This document shows positions 8,368 through 17,766 of a DNA stretch of 47,414 bases, one piece after another. The DNA is from Candidatus Sulfopaludibacter sp. SbA3 (lineage in GTDB: Bacteria > Acidobacteriota > Terriglobia > Bryobacterales > Bryobacteraceae), in assembly GCA_945893365.1 (NCBI GenBank), contig CAMDED010000050.1:1-47414 (forward strand), in the 5' to 3' direction. The first letter of the stretch is position 1, and each line of letters begins with the position of its first letter. The notes beneath the pieces are model-generated. The model had not been told where the DNA came from. It saw only the letters and a list, made by a program, of their open reading frames with translations, and made no database searches. Made by a program: the position numbers and the translations under genes.

Positions 8368-9540
8368 ATGTCGATGTCATTCATGGTCGCCTCGGGCGAT
8401 GAACATTTCCGCGAAATGGTTCGCGATAACCTCACCAATATTCCAAACGCGAAGCTTGTGGCGGAGTATCTCGAAGTGGCGGCGAACCTCTATATCAGGG
8501 TTTTACAGGACCTGGAGCGGAATCCGCACGCCGCGCTGATCGTCGATCTCTCCGGGGATACGGAAGCTTCACTGAAGACGCTCGAAAAGGTGAAGCAGGC
8601 CGCGCCCGATCTCTACGTCATCGCGTCGAACTATCACGCCGACGGGGAGACGGTGATCTGGGCCCTGCGTTCCGGGGCTAACGATTTTCTCACGCAGCCG
8701 CTTAAGCGCACGGAGTTCCGGGAGGCGATCGGCCGTCTGGAGCGCGCGCCCCGCCGGGCTGCGTCCGGCGAGAGCAAGCTGGGGAAGGTCTACACGTTCG
8801 TCGGCACCAAAGGCGGCGTGGGAACGACGGCCCTTGCCACGAACTTCGCAAGCATACTGGCGCAGCGGAAGCAGTCTACGGTGCTGATCGATCTCGATTG
8901 GACCGGCAACGACGTCGCCATGCAGCTCGGCGCGACCCCGCAATACACGCTGATGGAAGTGGCCGAGAATTTGAATCGCATGGATCAGACGCTGTTCGAG
9001 GGATTCGTCACACGCGATCCGCTGGGCTTCTTCCTGGTGGGGCCGCCCGATTCCTTCGAACACCGGACCACGTTCACGGAGCACATGTTCCGGGAATTCG
9101 CCACCTTCCTGGTGGAGAAATACGATTCCATCGTCGTCGATGGCGGGCGCACCATTGCCGATGAGGTGGTGCTCGGAGCGTGCCAAGTCTCGGCCACTGT
9201 GTTCCTTGTGACCACGCAGGAGTTTCCCTCCATCCGCAACGCCCAGCGCTACATCGGATACATGATGCGGATGGGCTTCAGCGCGGAGCAGATCAAGGTC
9301 GTGGTAAACCGGTATCAGAAAAAGCCCAGCGTGAATTATGCTAGCCTGGAACAGATCCAGCAAACGCTGAACCAGCCGGTCTTCTACGGCATTCCCGACT
9401 CCCCCTCAATGTTGGCGGCGGTTAACCGGGCCAGGCCCGTGGTTGCCGACCGGCAGGCTGCACCTGAACTGGATAGAGTACTGCGCGCTTTTGCCGACAA
9501 GGCTACCGGCGCCAGGCTGGCCGCCGTGAAGTCGGCCTAG
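8368..9540 (+). CDS. tadZ: Pilus localisation ATPase TadZ/CpaE
   Basis: 390 residues in two domains. Residues 1-125 resemble an atypical response-regulator receiver (LIVDLSGDTEASLKTL; end LTQPLKRTEF). Residues 140-380 are a ParA/MinD-like ATPase with the deviant Walker A KGGVGTT at 148-154 and VLIDLDWTGNDVAMQLG as Walker A' region. TadZ/CpaE places the pilus machine in the cell. The start at 8368 has an AAGGGG about 10 bases upstream; a second in-frame ATG lies two codons on. It sits directly before the TadA ATPase gene, the conserved order in Tad loci. Confidence 0.92.
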   Translation: MSMSFMVASGDEHFREMVRDNLTNIPNAKLVAEYLEVAANLYIRVLQDLERNPHAALIVDLSGDTEASLKTLEKVKQAAPDLYVIASNYHADGETVIWALRSGANDFLTQPLKRTEFREAIGRLERAPRRAASGESKLGKVYTFVGTKGGVGTTALATNFASILAQRKQSTVLIDLDWTGNDVAMQLGATPQYTLMEVAENLNRMDQTLFEGFVTRDPLGFFLVGPPDSFEHRTTFTEHMFREFATFLVEKYDSIVVDGGRTIADEVVLGACQVSATVFLVTTQEFPSIRNAQRYIGYMMRMGFSAEQIKVVVNRYQKKPSVNYASLEQIQQTLNQPVFYGIPDSPSMLAAVNRARPVVADRQAAPELDRVLRAFADKATGARLAAVKSA

Positions 9541-9567
9541 GCGGCCGATGGGACACCAAGGAGAGGG

Positions 9568-10884
9568 ATGGGGACTCGTACACTAGGCAGGCCAGGTTCC
9601 GGGGCCGACCGTTGGTTTGAAATTCGGAGCCAGGTACATCACCGGCTCCTCAATTCACTCACGCCGGATCAGCTCAAGACGCTGAACAGGGATGGCGTGC
9701 GCGGCCAGATCGGCCTCGTCGTTGAGAAGCTGGTCATCGAGGAAAACATCCCGATGACGCTCGCCGAGCGCGAGCGCGTGATTGAGGAAATCCTCGACGA
9801 AGTCTTCGGACTCGGGCCGCTCGAAGCGCTGTTGAAGGATCCAACCATCAGCGACATCCTGGTTAACGGCTTCGAGAACGTGTACATCGAGCGCGGCGGC
9901 CGCCTTGTCGAAACCAACGTGCGGTTCAAGGATCAGGCGCACCTGCGGATGATCATCGAGCGCATCGTTTCAAACGTGGGCCGGCGCATCGACGATTCCT
10001 CGCCCATTGTGGACGCCCGCCTCGCCGACGGTTCCCGCGTCTGCGCCGTGATTCCGCCGCTCTCGCTGATCGGCCCCGTGATGTCGATCCGCCGCTATGG
10101 CAAGAAGGCCCTCTCGACCGACGATTTGCTGAAGAACGAAACGCTCACCAGCGGCATGCTCGATTTCTTCAGCGGGTGCGTCGAGGCGCGTCTCAATATC
10201 GTGATCTCGGGCGGTTCGGGGTCGGGCAAGACGACCATGCTCAACACGATGTCGCGCTTCATCCCGGAGGAAGAGCGCATCGTGACCATTGAGGACACGG
10301 CCGAGCTGCAGCTTCAGCAGTCGCACGTGGTGCGGCTTGAAACCAGGCCGCCGAATATCGAAGGAGCCGGCGCCATCACGCAGCGGGATCTGGTCATCAA
10401 CTCCCTCCGAATGCGGCCCGACCGGATCGTGGTCGGCGAGTCGCGCGGGCCGGAAGCATTGGATATGCTGCAGGCCATGAATACGGGCCACGACGGTTCG
10501 ATGACCACGGTACACGCGAACTCGGCGCGCGACGCCTTCTCCCGTCTCGAAACCATGGTGATGATGGCGAGCGCGCACGTTCCCGATAAAGTGATTCGTC
10601 AGCAGCTCGCCTCGGCCATTCATCTGGTCGTGCACCTGGCGCGGCTTACCGATGGCGCGCGGCGCGTCACCGGCGTCGCCGAAGTGCTGGGCGTCGAGGG
10701 GGAACACGTCGAGATGCAGGACATATTCGAGTTCGAGCGAAGCGGCATCAGCCCGCGCGGCAAGGTGGTCGGAAAGATGCGCGGCACGGGGAACATGCCC
10801 ATCTGCCTCGACAGGTTGAAGGCGTACGGCATTCATCTTTCGCCGTCGATTTTCCGCGAAACGCATGAAATAAAGGATAAGTAA
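9568..10884 (+). CDS. tadA: Secretion/pilus ATPase TadA/CpaF
   Basis: 438 residues, typical of CpaF. The N-terminal domain (about 1-150) includes [22 protein letters not shown]. The hexameric ATPase core has Walker [10 protein letters not shown] (215-223), an Asp box around [12 protein letters not shown], Walker [16 protein letters not shown] and a His box near [14 protein letters not shown]. It powers Flp pilus assembly from the cytoplasmic face. The start has a strong ribosome-binding site AAGGAGAGGG just upstream. The TAA stop shares its last base with the ATG of tadB. Confidence 0.97.
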   Translation: MGTRTLGRPGSGADRWFEIRSQVHHRLLNSLTPDQLKTLNRDGVRGQIGLVVEKLVIEENIPMTLAERERVIEEILDEVFGLGPLEALLKDPTISDILVNGFENVYIERGGRLVETNVRFKDQAHLRMIIERIVSNVGRRIDDSSPIVDARLADGSRVCAVIPPLSLIGPVMSIRRYGKKALSTDDLLKNETLTSGMLDFFSGCVEARLNIVISGGSGSGKTTMLNTMSRFIPEEERIVTIEDTAELQLQQSHVVRLETRPPNIEGAGAITQRDLVINSLRMRPDRIVVGESRGPEALDMLQAMNTGHDGSMTTVHANSARDAFSRLETMVMMASAHVPDKVIRQQLASAIHLVVHLARLTDGARRVTGVAEVLGVEGEHVEMQDIFEFERSGISPRGKVVGKMRGTGNMPICLDRLKAYGIHLSPSIFRETHEIKDK

Positions 10885-11855
10885 TGTTTCTCTTCTCCCT
10901 CATCATGTTTTCAGCCGTGTTGTTCGGCGCCGGCTACTACGTGTGGCAAGTGCCGCGGCAGGCGGCGCAACAGGCGCTTCAGGTCCGCCTGCGCGACTTG
11001 CGGACGAATACGCGGACGACGCGCGCGAAGGCCCAGGGAAGCGACCTGGTCCGGACGGAGAAGCGGGGGAATTTTGCATTTCTGGGCGATTTCGTGGAAT
11101 GGGTCGGCGTGTTGCGGCGTCTTGAGGACTACATCCGGCAGGCGAATCTGAAGTACCGCGCGGCCGACGTATTCGCGTTGTGTCTCGCTTTGGGCATCGG
11201 CAGTTTTTTGTTTTTCGGATTGCTCGGCATGAGCAACCTCGCGCTGCGCACGGTTTTCGCGGCCGGCCTGGGCTTGGCGCCGGTAGCTTACATCGCGAGG
11301 GTGCGGACCGCCAGACTGAAAAAGTTCGAGGACAATCTTCCCGACGCGATCGACCTATTCACGCGAACCATGCGGGCCGGACACAATATCCACAGCGGCT
11401 TGGAAACGATCGCCACCGAAACGGTCGATCCGGTGAAGATGGAGTTTAAGAAGCTGATGGAGGAGCTGGCGCTTGGCTCGCAAATCGAGCCGGCGCTGCA
11501 CAATCTTGGGAAGCGCGTGCCTCTCATCGACTTGAAGTTTTTCATTACCGCTCTGATCCTGCAGCGGCAAACGGGCGCGAACATGGTCAGCGTGCTGGAG
11601 AATCTGGCCCTGCTCGTTCGCGAGCGCCTGAACATGGCCGCGAAGATGCAGGCCCACACCGCCCAGCAGCGGTTCTCGGCGGGACTGCTCTGCGCTCTTC
11701 CCCTTGTAGTGGGGATTGGATTCTGGTTCCTGAAACCGGAATACATGCGGCTGTTGTACACCGACCCGACGGGCAGCAAGTTCCTTACGTACGCGATTTG
11801 TTCGGAGATCACGGGAATATTCGTTATCAGGAAGTTTGCGAATATCAAATTCTGA
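10884..11855 (+). CDS. tadB: Inner-membrane platform protein TadB
   Basis: 323 residues. It has an N-terminal helix, two central helices (about residues 95-140), the T2SSF domain (about 160-285: DNLPDAIDLFTRTMRAGHNI and RQTGANMVSVLENLA) and C-terminal helices. TadB and TadC form the inner-membrane platform driven by TadA. The start overlaps the tadA stop by one base. A hairpin of 9-bp stem followed by TTTT lies in the 48 bases between this gene and tadC. Confidence 0.95.
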   Translation: MFLFSLIMFSAVLFGAGYYVWQVPRQAAQQALQVRLRDLRTNTRTTRAKAQGSDLVRTEKRGNFAFLGDFVEWVGVLRRLEDYIRQANLKYRAADVFALCLALGIGSFLFFGLLGMSNLALRTVFAAGLGLAPVAYIARVRTARLKKFEDNLPDAIDLFTRTMRAGHNIHSGLETIATETVDPVKMEFKKLMEELALGSQIEPALHNLGKRVPLIDLKFFITALILQRQTGANMVSVLENLALLVRERLNMAAKMQAHTAQQRFSAGLLCALPLVVGIGFWFLKPEYMRLLYTDPTGSKFLTYAICSEITGIFVIRKFANIKF

Positions 11856-11860
11856 AGCGG

Positions 11861-11884
11861 GACAGGCCTCCAGGCCTGTCTTTT
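11861..11884 (+). terminator. Hairpin with short T-run between tadB and tadC
   Basis: GACAGGCCT (11861-11869) and AGGCCTGTC (11872-11880) are perfect complements with a 2-base centre, followed at once by TTTT. This looks like a weak intrinsic terminator or attenuator inside the operon. The T-run is short and the next gene is essential for the same machine, so partial read-through or an RNA-stabilising role is more likely than full termination. It could also be a dispersed palindromic repeat. Confidence 0.55.
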
Positions 11885-11903
11885 GGGGAGCGCGGAGTCA
11901 TCA

Positions 11904-12833
11904 ATGCCAGGCATACTATTCTTCTTTCTCATCGCGTTTACCACCATGGCCGCTTTGCTCTGGAGCGGGTTCATGCTTCTTTCGAACCGCGAGGACCCGC
12001 TGGCGGACCGGCTCGAAGAGTTACAATCGAACGCCATGATCACCGCCAGCCGCGTCGCGCGCCGCAAGGGCGGCGGATTTCTGAACGGCTTCCTCTATGC
12101 GGTTAGCCTCGTGCCCGGAGGCGACGACTGGCTGCGCGACCACGAAAAGGAACTGAACCAGGCGGGCGTTCGCAAGCCGTATGCGCTGGGAGTTTACTCA
12201 CTTTTCCATGTTACCTTCCTGCTCGCGCTGCTTGGCGGCATGGCCTGGTTTCAGCGGAACGGCGATTTCCTATCCATCCTTGGCGGCATGGTGGCGGCTC
12301 TTGTGCTGGGCTTTCTGCTGCCTCAACAGATTCTTCACCGTCTGGTCAGGCGATATCGCACGCGGCTCCAGGACGCGCTGCCGGATACGGTCGACATGCT
12401 GGGTATCGTGCTTGGCACCGGACTGGCGCTCGATCAGGCGATGTCGCGGGTGAGCGAAGAAATGCAGCACATTTATCCCGAGCTCGCGAGCGAATTCGCC
12501 ACCGTGACGATGTCGGTGAGGGCCGGGCAGGAGCGCGGCATTGCATTCCAGCAACTGGTCCGCCGCACGGGTATTGAGGACATCAAATCGCTCTCCGCGA
12601 TGATCATCCAGAGCGAGAGATTCGGCACCAGCCTCTCTCAGGCCCTGAAAGTTTACGCCGACGCCCTGCGAATGAGACGCCGCCTGCGCGCCGAAGCCGC
12701 GATCGGAAGGGCCGGCATCAAGATGCTTTTCCCGATCGTGATCTTCATTCTGCCGGTGCTTTTTGTTATTACGCTCGTGCCGGGAATGCTGAGCGTGATG
12801 CGGGACATGCAGATCATCGGCGCGCCCAGGTAG
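11904..12833 (+). CDS. tadC: Inner-membrane platform protein TadC
   Basis: 309 residues. It has two N-terminal helices, then a T2SSF domain at about residues 155-280 (DALPDTVDMLGIVLGTGLAL; QSERFGTSLSQALKVYADAL) and a C-terminal helix ending in ITLVPGML. It is the partner of TadB in the pilus platform. I chose the ATG at 11904, preceded by GGAG at about 6-9 bases, over a TTG seven codons earlier that falls within the hairpin flank. It is the last gene of the Tad cluster here; no further pilus gene follows on this strand. Confidence 0.95.
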   Translation: MPGILFFFLIAFTTMAALLWSGFMLLSNREDPLADRLEELQSNAMITASRVARRKGGGFLNGFLYAVSLVPGGDDWLRDHEKELNQAGVRKPYALGVYSLFHVTFLLALLGGMAWFQRNGDFLSILGGMVAALVLGFLLPQQILHRLVRRYRTRLQDALPDTVDMLGIVLGTGLALDQAMSRVSEEMQHIYPELASEFATVTMSVRAGQERGIAFQQLVRRTGIEDIKSLSAMIIQSERFGTSLSQALKVYADALRMRRRLRAEAAIGRAGIKMLFPIVIFILPVLFVITLVPGMLSVMRDMQIIGAPR

Positions 12834-13003
12834 GCCGCTCAGGGCCTGTCACGAAATAACCGAGTGCGCGGCACGAAGGCAGGGTCGAAAAACCAACCTA
12901 ACCCCATGAAAATACGAGAGCCCAAAAAAGCGAAGCTCGGGCCAAGCCTGCATTTGCCGCCTTTGGTTTTTCATGAAGTTTCGCGGGCCGTAGGCCCTCC
13001 CCA

Positions 13004-13035
13004 ACAGGCGACGAACACCGATCGCCTGCCCCACC
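13004..13035. repeat. Second copy of the pilus-operon intergenic repeat
   Basis: Thirty-one of these bases align with 5895-5925, with 28 identical. CAGGCGA at the left pairs with TCGCCTG near the right, so the small stem is kept; the long outer arm is missing. It lies in the 207-base gap between tadC and the minus-strand DUF2203 gene. The gap contains no convincing gene. Two copies in 8 kb, both intergenic, suggest a dispersed element of this genome. Confidence 0.65.
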
Positions 13036-13040
13036 TTGAC

Positions 13041-13481
13041 TCAGTGCAGCCGTTCGCCCTCGTGGTTGTCCAGGAAATCGCGGTCGATGGCCTTGCGGCC
13101 GCGGAAACCCTCTTCGATGCCGTGCCAGAACCGGATGCCCCGCTCGCCGAACTTCCAGCACAGGTACACTTCTTCGCCGCGAAACAAAGTCGGGAAGTCG
13201 ATCAACCCGATGTCGAGATCCTTGATGAGAACGCCGAGAGTCAGAATCTCTTCGATCGCTCCCTTCAGCCTCTCCGCGCTTGAATCGCGCCGCGCACGGT
13301 CATCCATGATCGCTCCGCGATCGACGAAGCTTCCGCCCGCCATTGTCACGCGCCGCGCCACGGATTGGATGGATTCCTCGGCCTCGTCGTAACGCCTCCT
13401 CTGCTCGAGCGCCTCGCGTAACGACCGTTCGACCTCCGGCAGCAGACTTTCGGCTTCCTCGAGCGTGAATCGCCTTGACAT
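13041..13481 (-). CDS. DUF2203 family protein
   Basis: 146 residues. It has an N-terminal helical part (FTLEEAESLLPEVERSLREALEQRRRYDEAEE) and the C-terminal signature KDLDIGLIDFPTLFRGEEVYLCWKFGE with FWHGIEEGF, which defines DUF2203. The function is unknown. The start at 13481 (ATG) lies 8 bases after the stop of the YjbQ-like gene, and both appear to belong to the ispG transcript. The frame is open upstream, but that part overlaps yjbQ and shows no family sequence. Confidence 0.85.
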   Translation of the reverse strand: MSRRFTLEEAESLLPEVERSLREALEQRRRYDEAEESIQSVARRVTMAGGSFVDRGAIMDDRARRDSSAERLKGAIEEILTLGVLIKDLDIGLIDFPTLFRGEEVYLCWKFGERGIRFWHGIEEGFRGRKAIDRDFLDNHEGERLH

Positions 13482-13489
13482 CGGCGGCG

Positions 13490-13966
13490 TCAGATTCCCG
13501 ACACCTGCACCGACATCGAGCGGCTTCGCGGCCCGTCGAACTCCGCCAGAACGATGCTCTGCCAGGTCCCGAGCAGAACCGCCGAATTGCGTACCTGAAG
13601 GTAGAGACTCTGCCCCATCATCATCCCGCGCAGATGTGAATCGGCGTTCTTGCGCTCGCAATCCGAAACCGCCGGGTCGTTGTGCCGCCACTCCTCTTCG
13701 CGGACGACGATGCGGCTCAGAAACGTGCGGACGTCCTCAAGCAGCGCATCCTGCCACTCGTTGATGAAGACCGCCGTCGTGGTGTGCAGGGACTGCATAT
13801 GAACGATCCCGTCGCGAATCCCGCTTTTCTTCACGATGTCGTTGATGCGGTCCGTGATGTTGATCAACTCCATGCGGTCGCTTGTGATCCAGTCGACAAC
13901 GCGGTTGAAGATCTTGTACGCCCCGGCCGTTCCAGTTCCGTTCATTTGTCCGGTTTCCGCTTCCAT
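13490..13966 (-). CDS. yjbQ: YjbQ/UPF0047 family protein
   Basis: 158 residues. Core motifs are ITDRINDIVKKSGIRDGIVH, HTTTAVFINE and the C-terminal GTWQSIVLAEFDGPRSR, all classic for UPF0047. Members have weak thiamine-phosphate synthase activity in some assays, but their true role is unsettled. A second ATG eight codons on (13945 on this strand) could be the start; the extra residues at the N terminus look poorly conserved. It stands 20 bases after ispG and 8 bases before DUF2203, so a three-gene operon is likely. Confidence 0.9.
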   Translation of the reverse strand: MEAETGQMNGTGTAGAYKIFNRVVDWITSDRMELINITDRINDIVKKSGIRDGIVHMQSLHTTTAVFINEWQDALLEDVRTFLSRIVVREEEWRHNDPAVSDCERKNADSHLRGMMMGQSLYLQVRNSAVLLGTWQSIVLAEFDGPRSRSMSVQVSGI

Positions 13967-13986
13967 TCCGATTGCCCCCTCGCCTC

Positions 13987-15267
13987 TCAGATTGCATCCG
14001 ATATCAGCGCGAACGCCGCTTCTTCCGTCCCGCCGGTCTTGCCGTGCGGCGGCGTACCATAGTGCGCGGCAACGTAGTCGTCCAGCATTACGATGAACTC
14101 CGCGACGATCCCGTCCCCTCGCAGCGTCGTCACGAGCCGCCCGTCCACATAGACCGGAGCGACCGGTTCTTCAAACGTGCCCGGCAGAGAAATTCCCAGA
14201 TTCGCGTGCTTCGATTCTCCCGGTCCATTCACCACGCACCCCATCACCGCAACCTTCATCGATTCGACGCCTGGGTGGCCGGCCTTCCAGACGGGCATCC
14301 GCTCCCGCAGATAGGTCTGAATCCGGTCCGCCATGTCCTGGAAGAACGTGCTCGTTGTGCGTCCGCAGCCCGGGCATGCGGTCACCTGGGGCGTGAAGCT
14401 TCGAATTCCCAGCGACTGCAGAATCTGCTGGCTCACGACTACCTCTTCCGCCCGATCGCCGTTCGGCAGCGGTGTGAGCGAGGCGCGAATCGTATCGCCG
14501 ATTCCTTCCTGCAACAGGACCGAAAGGGCCGCCGTGGTGGCCACGACGCCCTTCGACCCGAGACCCGCTTCCGTCAGCCCCAGGTGCAGAGCATAGCCGC
14601 ACCGGGCCGCCATCATGCGGTAGGCGTCGATCAAATCCTGTACGCCGCTCACCTTTGCGCTGAGGATAATCCGGTCGTGCGGAAGGCCGTACTGTTCGGC
14701 GGCCGCGGCTGAGAGGAGCGCGCTCGCGACGATGGCGTCGAGCGTTACCTCGCGCGCCTCCTTCGGCTCGGCGAGCTTCGAGTTCTCGTCCATCATGCGA
14801 GTGAGCAGCGATTGATCGAGCGAGCCCCAGTTGACGCCGATGCGCACGGGCTTCCCGAATTCGACCGCCGCCTCGATCATGGTGCGGAAGTTGTCGTCGT
14901 GCTTCTTTCCGATATTGACGTTGCCCGGATTGATGCGGTATTTCGCGAGCGCCCGCGCGCATTCCGGATACTTCTTCAGCAGGATGTGGCCGTTGTAGTG
15001 AAAATCGCCGATGACCGGGACGCGCACGCCGAACTTATCGAGCGTTTCGACGATCTTCGGCACGGCCGCCGCGGCCTGATCGGTGTTGACCGTGACGCGG
15101 ACCAGCTCCGATCCGGCGCGTGCCAGGGCCATGACCTGATTGACGGTGGAACCCGTATCCGCCGTGTCCGTGTTCGTCATCGACTGGACGGCGATCGGAT
15201 ACTCGCCGCCGATCCGCACGCCCGCCACGTCCACTACCGCCGCCTTCCGGCGCGCGATTACCGCCAT
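13987..15267 (-). CDS. ispG: 4-hydroxy-3-methylbut-2-enyl-diphosphate synthase IspG
   Basis: 426 residues. IspG converts methylerythritol cyclodiphosphate to HMBPP in the MEP isoprenoid pathway with a [4Fe-4S] cluster. The TIM-barrel part begins [19 protein letters not shown]. The cluster ligands are visible: Cys298 and Cys301 in ACPGCGR, Cys344 in [11 protein letters not shown], and Glu351. The start at 15267 is fixed by a good ribosome-binding site (GGAGG, 3 bases before the ATG). A -10-like TAAAAT lies 20 bases upstream. The longer open frame upstream runs through the divergent metallo-beta-lactamase gene and is not coding. It is the first gene of the trio with yjbQ and DUF2203. Confidence 0.97.
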   Translation of the reverse strand: MAVIARRKAAVVDVAGVRIGGEYPIAVQSMTNTDTADTGSTVNQVMALARAGSELVRVTVNTDQAAAAVPKIVETLDKFGVRVPVIGDFHYNGHILLKKYPECARALAKYRINPGNVNIGKKHDDNFRTMIEAAVEFGKPVRIGVNWGSLDQSLLTRMMDENSKLAEPKEAREVTLDAIVASALLSAAAAEQYGLPHDRIILSAKVSGVQDLIDAYRMMAARCGYALHLGLTEAGLGSKGVVATTAALSVLLQEGIGDTIRASLTPLPNGDRAEEVVVSQQILQSLGIRSFTPQVTACPGCGRTTSTFFQDMADRIQTYLRERMPVWKAGHPGVESMKVAVMGCVVNGPGESKHANLGISLPGTFEEPVAPVYVDGRLVTTLRGDGIVAEFIVMLDDYVAAHYGTPPHGKTGGTEEAAFALISDAI

Positions 15268-15286
15268 GCCACCTCCACGAACGTTG

Positions 15287-15292
15287 ATTTTA
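15287..15292 (-). promoter_or_regulatory. Likely -10 element of the ispG promoter
   Basis: TAAAAT on the minus strand (15292 to 15287) is the only AT-rich hexamer in the 54 bases between the divergent ispG and metallo-beta-lactamase genes. Its distance to the ispG start (19 bases) would give a leader of about a dozen bases, just enough for the GGAGG site. No good -35 hexamer is seen. Confidence 0.4.
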
Positions 15293-15321
15293 CCATTTGT
15301 GGTTCGGTAGGATGGAGAACC

Positions 15322-16290
15322 ATGAATCGGATGCGCGTCTTCTCCCTGTGCGGTTTCGCCGGTCTTGCCGGTCTCGCCTTTTTCGCCTCCCGCGGGGACG
15401 CCCAGCCGGAGACCACCCGCCCCATCGCCGCAGGCGTCTGGTTTCGCGAGGGCGACCTGAAGACTTACGGCCATTGCAACAACATCATCATCGAGATGAA
15501 GGACTATCTGATCGTGGTGGACGCCAACTTCCCAAGCGGGGCGCGTCTCGCGCTTGCCGACGCGAAGAAAGTGTCTTCGAAGCCCGTCAAGTATGTCTTC
15601 GACACGCACCATCATGGCGACCACGCCTATGGCAACGCTGTCTGGACGGAGGCCGGGGCGACTACTTTGGCCTACAAAGGCGTGGCGGAAGAAATGAAGC
15701 GCTACGAGCCGGCGCGGTGGCAGGAAGCGGCGAAAACGCGCAAGGACGTGGGCGATCTGAAGCGCGATACCGCCGAACCGCCGAAGCAAACCTTCGACGG
15801 GAAGAAATTCGTGCTGAAAGACGAAACCCGCACCGTGGAATTTCACTTCTTCGGATGGGCGCACACGCGCGGCGACGGTTTCGTTTACCTCCCGAAGGAG
15901 GAGATTCTGTGCACCGGCGATGCGGTGGTCAACGGCCCGTACAACTACACGGGGGACGGCAACATCGGCAACTGGCCGAATGTGGTGAAGGCCGCGCAGA
16001 AGTTGAAGGTGAAGCATCTGTTGCCGGCCCACGGCGTTCCGGGAGGCCCTGAAATACTTGAAGGCGAGAAGCAGTTCATGCTCGCGCTGCACAAGACGGT
16101 CGCGGACGCGATCAAGAACGGCAAGAAGATGGAAGATCTGGTCACGATGGACGGGAAGACTCCGAAGTCCACGTCCGTGAAGCTACCGGACAGCGTGAAG
16201 AACTGGGTCGGCGACTTCCTGCCGGCGCAGGTGCACGACGCCTACGAAGAGATCACGCAGAAGAAGCCCCACGGCGATATCGCACACTAG
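15322..16290 (+). CDS. Exported metallo-beta-lactamase-fold hydrolase
   Basis: 322 residues. A signal peptide covers about residues 1-27 (ends GDAQ). The MBL zinc motif T-HHHGDH lies at residues 95-101, a second-site GWAHTRGD follows, then CTGDAVVNG and [10 protein letters not shown] for the remaining ligands. The protein should be periplasmic and dizinc. The substrate is not known: it is not a classical beta-lactamase by sequence, and resembles the quinoprotein-associated or general SoxH-like MBL hydrolases. The start at 15322 follows a GGAG about 7 bases upstream. It is divergent from ispG and appears monocistronic. Confidence 0.85.
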   Translation: MNRMRVFSLCGFAGLAGLAFFASRGDAQPETTRPIAAGVWFREGDLKTYGHCNNIIIEMKDYLIVVDANFPSGARLALADAKKVSSKPVKYVFDTHHHGDHAYGNAVWTEAGATTLAYKGVAEEMKRYEPARWQEAAKTRKDVGDLKRDTAEPPKQTFDGKKFVLKDETRTVEFHFFGWAHTRGDGFVYLPKEEILCTGDAVVNGPYNYTGDGNIGNWPNVVKAAQKLKVKHLLPAHGVPGGPEILEGEKQFMLALHKTVADAIKNGKKMEDLVTMDGKTPKSTSVKLPDSVKNWVGDFLPAQVHDAYEEITQKKPHGDIAH

Positions 16291-16712
16291 GGAGTTTGGG
16301 CTGAGGGGAAGCCTGTCTCCGCATGAGCACAGTGGTCGTCTAGCCGACGGTTAGCCGAAGGGACGGGAGTAAAACGGGAGGGAACGCACGCCCGGGCATC
16401 TCGAAGTACCAAGAAGGTACGCAGTGTTTGCCGGACGGGCGGGCCGCGCAATCCCGACCGACGGCGTTCCACCACAGCGTTTCACTAGAACGTTCCCTGA
16501 TTGATTTGTTTCCCGTTATGCTCGTCCACCACGGCGGCGCGCACTATTCCCTCAAGCATTGGTGTCGAGGCGCTTCGCACGAGCCACGGGCTCCGGCTCA
16601 CGAGATCGCGATTCACTGCCGTCGACCGGCTGATGGTGGGCCGGCGACCGCGACTCTATGCCGATCCTTGCTGCCATGATTTCAGAACGGATTCGGACAG
16701 GATCGTGGGAAC
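16291..16712. other. Gene-free stretch
   Basis: I see no supported gene. Short frames on both strands lack family features. The stretch is more mixed in composition than the coding parts, and its last 30 bases hold the ribosome-binding region (GGGA) of the small secreted protein downstream. No terminator hairpin is clear after the metallo-beta-lactamase gene. Confidence 0.4.
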
Positions 16713-17153
16713 ATGAAGACTGTGAAGCTGGTCTTCTTATTGCTACTGAGCGCCGGAGCGGCGTGCGCCGCCGAATGGGAAGCAATACAGCGCATCCCGC
16801 CCGACCAAAGGATCGAGGTCACGACACGGAACGGGACGCGCCTGCATGCCGCCTTCGTGTCGGCGACCGGCGAGGCGCTGGTGGTGCGGGAAAAGCCCGG
16901 CGAGCGGTCGATCGCGAGGACCGAGATTCGCCAGGTGCGAGTCGCCGATCCGGCCCGCCGCGTGCGAAGAGGCTTAATCCGGACGGCAGTGGGCGCGGGT
17001 GTGGGCGTGGCCCTCGGATGGGCCATATGCCCCCATTGCGCTAGCGAGGGAAGCGGCTATAAGTTCGTCGGACCGGGCCTGGCGATCGGAGCGGGCCTCG
17101 GCGCGCTAGGTTTCCTGCCCGTGCCCTACCGGACGGTCTACAAGAGCAAGTAG
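16713..17153 (+). CDS. Small secreted hypothetical protein with glycine-rich C terminus
   Basis: 146 residues, not assigned to a named family. A signal peptide is clear (KTVKLVFLLLLSAGAACAA, cleavage near residue 20). Then comes a short beta-rich segment (IEVTTRNGTRLHAAFVSATGEALVV) that looks like a small SH3/LSM-like barrel. A glycine-rich hydrophobic region follows (VGAGVGVALGWAICP and LAIGAGLGALGF). The latter may be membrane-embedded hairpins. Similar 'barrel plus glycine-zipper' proteins are common hypotheticals in Acidobacteriota. The start has GGGA 4-7 bases upstream. It stands alone. Confidence 0.65.
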   Translation: MKTVKLVFLLLLSAGAACAAEWEAIQRIPPDQRIEVTTRNGTRLHAAFVSATGEALVVREKPGERSIARTEIRQVRVADPARRVRRGLIRTAVGAGVGVALGWAICPHCASEGSGYKFVGPGLAIGAGLGALGFLPVPYRTVYKSK

Positions 17154-17289
17154 CTTGATCCGTTTCGGGGCGCAGAGTCCATCCCGATCTCGCTGGCGAA
17201 GGTACCGGCGGCCCTGTTGCTTCCGATGGTGCGGCTGTCCTCCACCCTCGGCCGAGCAGCTTGGGCGCCGCAACCCTAATTTCGGCCTT

Positions 17290-17336
17290 ATTGTTCCATT
17301 GATATGGTCCCGATATTTGTTGGTAAACTCTTGCAT
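17290..17336 (-). pseudogene. 5' remnant of a truncated gene with an intact ribosome-binding site
   Basis: On the minus strand an ATG at 17336 follows a perfect AGGAGG site by 6 bases. It begins MQEFTNKYRDHINGT, which to my eye matches the N terminus of a family of about 400-residue proteins of unknown function found in several bacterial phyla (N termini of the type KYRD-x-I-x-G followed by SGFDRLVFRG). The expected continuation is missing: after NGTI the frame turns into arginine/proline-rich sequence without family features. I infer a deletion after about 15 codons. Family recognition is from memory and weak. Confidence 0.35.
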
Positions 17337-17766
17337 GGCGTCCTCCTTCCGGCCTTGTGCCGACGATTGGATCTCAGCGACACGGTAGTGCAGAGGCGTC
17401 GCTTGGGCTGGCAGGAAGAGTCGACGATTTGCCCCGAGGAACCGGCGGGATAGTTGTCAACAGCTCCCTGATTCCGAATCCGGTCCGGGACTCCTACAGG
17501 CCCCCTCGGGCGTCCGCTAAACTTCCAAGATGGCCTTACGCAGTTCACCGGGGCGTCGCTTTTCCATTCTTCCAAGCAGCAGGTCGTCGCGAGAGAAGCG
17601 CCCTCCGCGCGATTTCAACCGCGCTAGAGGGCTTGCGCCGACTGCTTCCGGAGCTATCTACCTGGCTGGAAGTTGGAACTTTCTACTTGGCTCCGACATC
17701 CTGGCGCGGCAACCCTTGACTTGGATTTGCAATCCTGATAGCGTCCCTACCAGGAAAGGGGCCTAC
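17337..17766. other. Gene-poor region upstream of the TonB receptor
   Basis: No supported gene. An open frame continues into the receptor from 17530, but its first 79 codons look non-coding (arginine- and proline-rich, no signal peptide). A TTGACT hexamer at 17716-17721 is followed, at poor spacing, by TGATAG/ATAGCG, a possible receptor promoter. GGAAAGGGG at about 17753-17761 is the ribosome-binding site. Confidence 0.4.

Noticed and set aside
14812-15321. Long in-frame extension upstream of the metallo-beta-lactamase gene
   Set aside because: It runs antisense through ispG, lacks a signal peptide at its start, and the ATG at 15322 has both a ribosome-binding site and a signal peptide directly after it.
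16291-16712. Possible group II intron or other structured RNA
   Set aside because: I looked for a domain V-like hairpin and reverse-transcriptase motifs and found none.
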